DNA of 64,000 nucleotides from Psychromonas ingrahamii 37 (GTDB lineage: Bacteria > Pseudomonadota > Gammaproteobacteria > Enterobacterales > Psychromonadaceae): positions 3,348,001-3,412,000 of the forward strand of contig NC_008709.1 of the NCBI RefSeq assembly GCF_000015285.1. Direction: 5' to 3'. Below, piece after piece: positions 58,918-64,000 of this stretch (position 1 is its first letter; each line of letters begins with the position of its first letter). The notes beneath the pieces were generated by a model. It made no database searches, was not told the origin of the DNA, and saw nothing but the letters and a program-made list of their open reading frames with translations. Position numbers and translations under genes: made by a program.

Positions 58918-60660
58918 ATGAATGGCTCAATACAAAAAATTTCATTTCATTTTTTACTGGTATTGGCCATTTTGGTCTGCTTTACACCTTTATTACCGGG
59001 TTTACTGGGATTACTTTTTTCTGCTTTTTCTTATATTCCTGCCCTAAATATGCAGAACTTCTCTTTAATGGGGTTCTCTGAACTTTTATTATGGCCGGGT
59101 CTGCGCGAGTCGATTTTAATCACTATTTTTGTCAGCCTAAGCAGTACTTTTTTATCTGCTCTGCTGGCTTTCTCTATTTTGCAATCATGCTGGAATAAAG
59201 CTTACTGGAAAAAATTAGAAAGCCTGCTCGCCCCGATATTAGCATTACCCCATGTGGCTTTTGCTATTGGTTTTGCCTTTTTATTCACCCCAACTGGTTT
59301 TATTGCGCGACTTTTAAACACCCTTTTTAATGACTTTAGCATTACTCATTGGAGTTTAATTAATGATCCCTATGGTTTGGGGCTGATTTTAGGCCTCACA
59401 ATCAAAGAAATTCCCTTTTTACTGTTTATGAGCATCCCGCTCCTTAAGCAGCTAAATGTTAACAGCACGCTGATGACAGCGCAGAGTTTAGGTTATTCCA
59501 AAGCACAAACCTGGCAGAAAATAATATTACCGCAATGGTTGCCTAAAATACGTTTTACGCTCTTTGCCGTAATGGCATACAGCTTGTCCGTAGTTGATGT
59601 CGCACTGGTAATAGGCCCTACCTCACCAGCCACTTTTCCTGTTCTGATTTGGCAGTGGTTAAATGATCCTGACTTAGCCACATTACCCAAAGCATCGGCT
59701 GGCGCGTTATCACTTTTACTGATGTGTCTTGTTTTATTGTATTTAATCCGTTTTATAGAATGGTTAACAATAGTTAAATACCGCAGCTGGCAAACCAGCG
59801 GGCGTCGCGCCCTACCGCTTGCCGGTAAAAGTGCACTCTTAGTCACCTACGTTATTTCATTAACTCCTCTGCCGCTTCTAATCCTGTGGTCTTTTGCTCA
59901 GCGCTGGCCTTTTCCTGAACTTTTTCCAACTCACTGGTCATTACGCTTTTGGCAACAGGAGTGGAGTTTTTTGTGGGGTATTATCGGCAATAGTATCTTC
60001 ATTGCCTTAATCAGTGCGACCGTGGCACTTTTATTTGCCATCATTATTCATGAACATAGTACTAGAGCGATGGCTGATAGGCAGCGATTTGTCGTACCAA
60101 GGTTAATCATTTCAATCCCCATGCTGGCACCGCAATTGTCCATTTTATTTGGAATACAAGTTGCGACGCTTTTTATTGCCCATCAGTATTATTATTTATG
60201 GGTAATTTGGGCGCATATCTTCTTTGTTTTCCCCTATGTTTATCTGGTATTAGACGGACCATGGCGAAGTTATGACAAGAGATTAGATATGATTGGGCTA
60301 AGTTTAGGAATGTCACCTTTTAAGGTTTGGTGGAAAATTAAAAGACCGGTATTATTACCTACCCTTTGTATTGCCTGGGCGGTTGGCATCAGTGTCAGTT
60401 TAGCGCAATATTTACCGACATTAATGCTTGCGGGGGGACGTATTTCCACCTTAACCACTGAAGCTGTGGCACTCGCTAGCGGTCAAGATCGACGCATCAG
60501 TGCTATTTATGCTCTACTGCAATCTTTAGTCCCCTTTTTCTTTTATTTCCTCGCTATTTTTGCCAGTCAAAAAACCGGGATAATAATAAATCAAAGCACA
60601 ATCAATAAAAGGAGTATTGCTCACCATGTCCCTGACAGTAAAGAATCTGACTATTATTGA
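58918..60660 (+). CDS. ynjC: ABC transporter permease, YnjC-like (two fused permease domains)
   Basis: 580 residues, about twelve membrane helices. Two binding-protein-dependent permease domains: the first with MTAQSLGYSKAQTWQKIILPQW, the second with MIGLSLGMSPFKVWWKIKRPVL, both EAA-type coupling loops. The ATG at 58918 is chosen (the longer frame starts with TTG at 58906); there is no strong ribosome site, but the gap from ynjB is only 18 nt. It partners with YnjB and YnjD. It overlaps ynjD by 35 nt. Confidence 0.88.
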   Translation: MNGSIQKISFHFLLVLAILVCFTPLLPGLLGLLFSAFSYIPALNMQNFSLMGFSELLLWPGLRESILITIFVSLSSTFLSALLAFSILQSCWNKAYWKKLESLLAPILALPHVAFAIGFAFLFTPTGFIARLLNTLFNDFSITHWSLINDPYGLGLILGLTIKEIPFLLFMSIPLLKQLNVNSTLMTAQSLGYSKAQTWQKIILPQWLPKIRFTLFAVMAYSLSVVDVALVIGPTSPATFPVLIWQWLNDPDLATLPKASAGALSLLLMCLVLLYLIRFIEWLTIVKYRSWQTSGRRALPLAGKSALLVTYVISLTPLPLLILWSFAQRWPFPELFPTHWSLRFWQQEWSFLWGIIGNSIFIALISATVALLFAIIIHEHSTRAMADRQRFVVPRLIISIPMLAPQLSILFGIQVATLFIAHQYYYLWVIWAHIFFVFPYVYLVLDGPWRSYDKRLDMIGLSLGMSPFKVWWKIKRPVLLPTLCIAWAVGISVSLAQYLPTLMLAGGRISTLTTEAVALASGQDRRISAIYALLQSLVPFFFYFLAIFASQKTGIIINQSTINKRSIAHHVPDSKESDYY

Positions 60661-61267
60661 TGCCAATAAAAAACCGCTATTTTCTCCCGTTTCATTTTCT
60701 ATTCTGCCCGGTGAAATATTAACCTTAATGGGCCCGAGTGGTTGCGGAAAATCGGCCTTATTAAGTGCGATAGCCGGTCATGCCTCAGCCGATTTTAGCA
60801 ACGAAGGTGAATATTATTTAGATAACTGCTTACTCAATAAGATAGCCGTCGAGAAACGTAACATTGGCATTTTATTTCAAGATGATCTGTTATTCCCGCA
60901 TCTGAATATTTGGGAAAACCTCGCTATTGCCCTGCCCAATAAATTTAAAAAAGAGCAACGTAAAGCAGTTGCAATGAATACCTTGAATGAATTAAAGTTA
61001 CAAACCCTAGCTGAAAAAGGCCCCTCACAAATATCTGGGGGACAGAGAGCTAGAATCAGTATGATGAGAATGCTGCTCGCCGAGCCTGCAGCCGTTTTAC
61101 TTGATGAGCCCTTTAGTAAATTAGATAAATCCTTACGCAATGACTTTAAAGTCTGGGTGTTTGAACAGATAAGAAAAAGAAAACTGCCCGCTTTAATGGT
61201 GACCCATGATGAATCAGATCGACCTGATAATGGTCAGTGTTTACAATGGCCTTGGAATGAAAAATAG
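60626..61267 (+). CDS. ynjD: ABC transporter ATP-binding protein, YnjD-like
   Basis: 213 residues. Walker A LMGPSGCGKSALLSA, signature ISGGQRARISMMRML, Walker B AVLLDEPFSKLD and the switch VTHDESD are intact. The ATG at 60626 is used; the frame could start with TTG at 60617. A Shine-Dalgarno AAGGAG lies 11 nt upstream, a bit long. Short for an importer ATPase: no C-terminal TOBE domain. It overlaps the end of ynjC by 35 nt. Confidence 0.9.
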   Translation: MSLTVKNLTIIDANKKPLFSPVSFSILPGEILTLMGPSGCGKSALLSAIAGHASADFSNEGEYYLDNCLLNKIAVEKRNIGILFQDDLLFPHLNIWENLAIALPNKFKKEQRKAVAMNTLNELKLQTLAEKGPSQISGGQRARISMMRMLLAEPAAVLLDEPFSKLDKSLRNDFKVWVFEQIRKRKLPALMVTHDESDRPDNGQCLQWPWNEK

Positions 61268-61303
61268 AAAATGAGCTTATAACAAGCCAATAAAGGAAAA
61301 TAC

Positions 61304-61921
61304 ATGCTAGACCGCTTTACAACTAAAATTATCCGCTCCCCGCTTAACGGCATAGCGAAAAAGATAGATAAACTGGGGATTAAGGCTGACCAAGTCACTT
61401 TATTCGGATTTTTTTTAGGTCTTCTGAGCCTGCCGGCTTTAGCCTATCAGGCATATTATCTTGCCCTCTTTTTTATTATCCTCAATCGTATCTTTGATGG
61501 CATTGATGGCGCGGTGGCTAGAAAGCAGGGGATCACTGACAGTGGTGGTTTTTTAGATATTACACTGGACTTTATTTTTTATTCATTAGTCCCCTTTGGT
61601 TTTGTTTTGGCAAATCCTGAGATGAATGCTATCGCTGGTGCTTTTTTGATTTTATCTTTTATCGGATCAGGCTCCAGCTTCTTAGCCTTCGCAGTGATGG
61701 CCGGAAAAAGGAATATAGAGAACGTTAGTAGTCCAACCCACAGCAAAAAATCACTTTATTACATCGGAGGATTAACAGAAGGAACAGAAACGATTCTTTG
61801 TTTTACGCTTTTATGTTTATTACCACAGCATTTTTCAACTATTGCTTATATTTTCAGTTTTCTTTGCTGGCTCACCACAGTGACTCGAATTTGGACAGGT
61901 TATTTGACACTCAAACAGTAA
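61304..61921 (+). CDS. ynjF: CDP-alcohol phosphatidyltransferase, YnjF-like
   Basis: 205 residues, about six membrane helices. The diagnostic motif D(x2)DG(x2)AR(x7)G(x3)D(x3)D is complete: FDGIDGAVARKQGITDSGGF then LDITLD. It transfers a phospholipid headgroup alcohol onto CDP-diacylglycerol; headgroup unknown. It is the last gene of the TVP38-ynjBCDF operon, 36 nt after ynjD, with AAAGGA before the ATG. The ynjE sulfurtransferase of the E. coli order is missing. Confidence 0.9.
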   Translation: MLDRFTTKIIRSPLNGIAKKIDKLGIKADQVTLFGFFLGLLSLPALAYQAYYLALFFIILNRIFDGIDGAVARKQGITDSGGFLDITLDFIFYSLVPFGFVLANPEMNAIAGAFLILSFIGSGSSFLAFAVMAGKRNIENVSSPTHSKKSLYYIGGLTEGTETILCFTLLCLLPQHFSTIAYIFSFLCWLTTVTRIWTGYLTLKQ

Positions 61922-61933
61922 CAGATAACAACC

Positions 61934-61981
61934 GCGATTAACTACTAAAATAGACTAAGTCTTATTTTAGGAGTTAATCGC
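61934..61981. terminator. Long hairpin between convergent ynjF and syd
   Basis: GCGATTAACT(A)CTAAAATA and TATTTTAG(G)AGTTAATCGC form a ~19-bp stem with one mismatch around a ~10-nt loop. It lies 13 nt after ynjF and 8 nt after syd. No long T run follows. Confidence 0.65.
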
Positions 61982-61988
61982 CACCTAA

Positions 61989-62543
61989 CTACTCAATAAT
62001 GACTGGGGTTAAAGTAGCCAAAAAATCCGCTAAATTTTCTGCTAAAATAGCTTCCTGCCCTTTTCCTAATGTCTCCAACTGTACTTCACCCGTTGCATTT
62101 AACACCGACACTATCTGCATTTCATCGGAACAACTGGCAATAAACATGGATGCCGGTTGTTTTAAACGTTTTTGCATCATAAAATGGGCAAGCATATTTT
62201 CTTGTAAGAGATTAAAATCCTCATCATTCCAGGCTTGGATCAACTCGATTGGATGATCCTGATAAACAGCAGGTAAACCGGCCGAATAGGCAGAGCAGAA
62301 AAAATCCACAATACTGGGATGCAGCTTGATATCCAGTGCCTGCTCAATATTGCTCATATCAAGAGCGGGTTCACGCTTAATGGGTGACCAGAAAATAAGT
62401 TGGTTTTCAACCTCTCCTATCTGGCAGGGTGAAATCCATTGCGGCTCAAAAATCGCTTGAGGTAATGATTTTTTTTGTGTTTGCCAATGGGCTTTAAAAC
62501 GTTCGAAAAAATCGAATAGCTGTGTTTGCGTTGTATGATTCAT
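61989..62543 (-). CDS. syd: SecY-interacting protein Syd
   Basis: 184 residues, normal for Syd. Conserved blocks include FFERFKAHW, WISPCQIGEVENQLIFWSP, the YSAGLPAVYQDHPIELIQAWNDEDF region and the GQEAILAENLADFLATLTPVII ending. Syd binds SecY at the inner membrane and is thought to help quality control of the translocon. It is divergent from queF with a 70-bp gap, the same layout as in E. coli. Confidence 0.93.
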   Translation of the reverse strand: MNHTTQTQLFDFFERFKAHWQTQKKSLPQAIFEPQWISPCQIGEVENQLIFWSPIKREPALDMSNIEQALDIKLHPSIVDFFCSAYSAGLPAVYQDHPIELIQAWNDEDFNLLQENMLAHFMMQKRLKQPASMFIASCSDEMQIVSVLNATGEVQLETLGKGQEAILAENLADFLATLTPVIIE

Positions 62544-62613
62544 AGCTCGAATAATTCTTTATTTTGTTTACAATACTGCCATTGTATTGTTTTAAAAAAT
62601 AAAAGCGAAAAAA

Positions 62614-63471
62614 ATGACTAATAAACCACTCTACGATCAAGATAGCACACTAAAAAATCTGTCTCTCGGAAAAATAACCGAATATAAAAGCAGCTACGAT
62701 CCAACATTATTACAAGCTGTGCCACGCAGTTTAAACCGTAATGAACTGCAACTTTCAGAACATAATCTGCCCTTTTATGGTGTTGATTTGTGGAATATTT
62801 ACGAGCTTTCCTGGTTAAACAGTAAAGGCAAACCTGTTGTTGCAACCGGGGTGGTAAAAGTCCCCTTTGACAGTAAAAACTTAATTGAATCAAAATCCTT
62901 CAAGTTATATTTAAACAGTTTTAACCAAAGCAAGTTTGTTTCTATCGAGGCGGTACAGAAAGTGTTAACGGCCGATCTGTCGCATTGTGCCGATAAAGCC
63001 GTTAGCGTTGAACTTCACACTGATTTAGATAACTTCAGCGATAAGCTGGGTACTTTTAGCGGACAGTGTTTAGATGTCTTAGACATTGAAATTGATAACT
63101 ACCAGCTGAACGCAGACTATCTTCAGGACCTGTCCTCACAGGAGCAGGTAACCGAAACGCTGTATTCTCATTTATTAAAGTCAAACTGTTTAATTACCAG
63201 TCAACCGGATTGGGCCAGTATCGAAATCAGTTATACCGGAAAAAAATTAGATCGTGAGAAATTATTGCGCTATTTAATCTCTTTCCGTCAACATAACGAG
63301 TTTCATGAGCAGTGTGTTGAACGAATCTATTGTGACATCATGAAATTTGGACAAATTGATTCGCTTTGTGTTTATGCGCGTTATACTCGCCGGGGCGGAT
63401 TAGATATTAACCCGCTGCGTACCACGGAACACATTAATGAGATTAATAATCTTCGTTTATTACGACAATAA
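62614..63471 (+). CDS. queF: NADPH-dependent 7-cyano-7-deazaguanine reductase
   Basis: 285 residues, the long YqcD-type QueF. The N-terminal half has [16 protein letters not shown] and [15 protein letters not shown]; the C-terminal half carries the catalytic Cys in [13 protein letters not shown] and the Asp in the following [15 protein letters not shown] block. It reduces preQ0 to preQ1 in queuosine synthesis. ATG 62614; divergent from syd. The next gene begins 12 nt after the stop and may be co-transcribed. Confidence 0.96.
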   Translation: MTNKPLYDQDSTLKNLSLGKITEYKSSYDPTLLQAVPRSLNRNELQLSEHNLPFYGVDLWNIYELSWLNSKGKPVVATGVVKVPFDSKNLIESKSFKLYLNSFNQSKFVSIEAVQKVLTADLSHCADKAVSVELHTDLDNFSDKLGTFSGQCLDVLDIEIDNYQLNADYLQDLSSQEQVTETLYSHLLKSNCLITSQPDWASIEISYTGKKLDREKLLRYLISFRQHNEFHEQCVERIYCDIMKFGQIDSLCVYARYTRRGGLDINPLRTTEHINEINNLRLLRQ

Positions 63472-63483
63472 AAATTAGCTGTT

Positions 63484-64000
63484 ATGAGATATGTCAGTCA
63501 ATACTTTCGCGCTGTTTGTGCGCTATTTTTAGTTCAGGTCAGTCAATCAAGCGGGGCGTTGGAATTAACCGATCCTACGCTCCCTAATACACTAAAAAAT
63601 GCTTTTTCATTACGTGATACTGCCCCGCGCAGCTGTATTAATACGGCAATAATCTATATCAACACGCCGCAAAACACGACTGCGCGAACTAAGCGGCAAA
63701 ACAACAAGAATTTCGCAATACAATTACAGGCATATTGTTATGCTCAACTTGGGGAATACTCAAAAGCGCTGGATTTATTGCAGCCTATTTTAAAAAAACC
63801 TGGCAGTAAAAACGATCAAATAGAAACATTGAATATTATTGCGCTGGAAATTCCTCAGGAAGAACGCCCGCAATTAAGTAATACCGATCTGATTAAAAGA
63901 CTCAATGAACAGATCGTAACACCCCAATCGCCATTAATCAGTTCAATGAACTTAACTATTACCAGATTATTAACCGTCGTTAAATTGTATTTAGAAGAAA
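63484..64000 (+). CDS. Exported TPR-like protein, N-terminal part
   Basis: From the ATG at 63484 the frame is open to the window end (172 codons). Residues 1-~25 look like a signal peptide (MRYVSQYFRALCALFLVQVS then SQSSGA). A helical repeat region follows with a TPR-like segment (IQLQAYCYAQLGEYSKALDLLQPIL, residues ~75-102). The gene continues beyond the window, so its type cannot be settled; TPR sensors attached to GGDEF domains are common in this group. It lies 12 nt after queF. It was too incomplete to appear as a closed frame. Confidence 0.7.
   Translation, partial: MRYVSQYFRAVCALFLVQVSQSSGALELTDPTLPNTLKNAFSLRDTAPRSCINTAIIYINTPQNTTARTKRQNNKNFAIQLQAYCYAQLGEYSKALDLLQPILKKPGSKNDQIETLNIIALEIPQEERPQLSNTDLIKRLNEQIVTPQSPLISSMNLTITRLLTVVKLYLEE

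Overview
The window is chromosomal DNA from an AT-rich gammaproteobacterium, most likely a marine, cold-water genus such as Psychromonas or a close relative. This rests on proteins closest in length and motif to Vibrio/Shewanella/Psychromonas/Escherichia families, a divergent syd/queF pair, an HdfR-type regulator, a complete rRNA operon with gammaproteobacterial rRNAs, and 2-aminoethylphosphonate (2-AEP) and glutarate catabolism. The genus is inferred, not proven. No prophage, CRISPR array or complete IS is visible.

Layout. 1-1.7 kb: 3' part of gcvP. 1.7-8.5 kb: two c-di-GMP GGDEF proteins (one GGDEF-EAL with a repeat-built coiled coil), a CDF metal transporter, and a UspA protein next to the decayed tail of a TRAP permease gene. 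8.5-14.2 kb: LysR gene, glaH and lhgO (glutarate to L-2-hydroxyglutarate to 2-oxoglutarate) with a MITE between them, a frameshifted LysR gene and a 2TM-domain gene with an in-frame stop. 14.6-17 kb: NhaP-type antiporter and a DMT permease. 17-25.6 kb: divergent 2-AEP locus, with phnS-T-permease-phnR on the minus strand and phnW-pbfA-phnX on the plus strand; both sides of the intergenic region carry GntR/HutC-type operator candidates.

25.8-45.8 kb: beta-hydroxyacid dehydrogenase, DUF2892-type membrane protein, zwf-pgl-gnd operon, a siroheme-synthase-like protein with a vestigial methyltransferase lobe, LEA-type lipoprotein, small acidic protein, MgtE, HdfR-like regulator, ackA, VanZ-like protein, ppdK, YbdG-type mechanosensitive channel and a DsbA-like protein. 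45.9-54 kb: M14 carboxypeptidase and a minus-strand 16S-23S-5S operon with no tRNA genes in its spacers, followed by decayed tandem 5S/terminator units. 54.6-64 kb: thioesterase, then a tight operon of a TVP38-flavoprotein fusion with ynjB-ynjC-ynjD-ynjF homologues, then syd, queF and the start of an exported TPR-like protein.

The most notable threads are (i) a family of short non-coding inverted-repeat elements (MITEs) sharing ATACCAA...GTGATC ends, inserted inside operons and between genes and terminators; (ii) the TVP38/flavoprotein-YnjBCDF module, a coherent but functionally undescribed membrane system; (iii) several genes caught in decay (TRAP permease tail, LysR frameshift, 2TM nonsense, 5S pseudo-copies).
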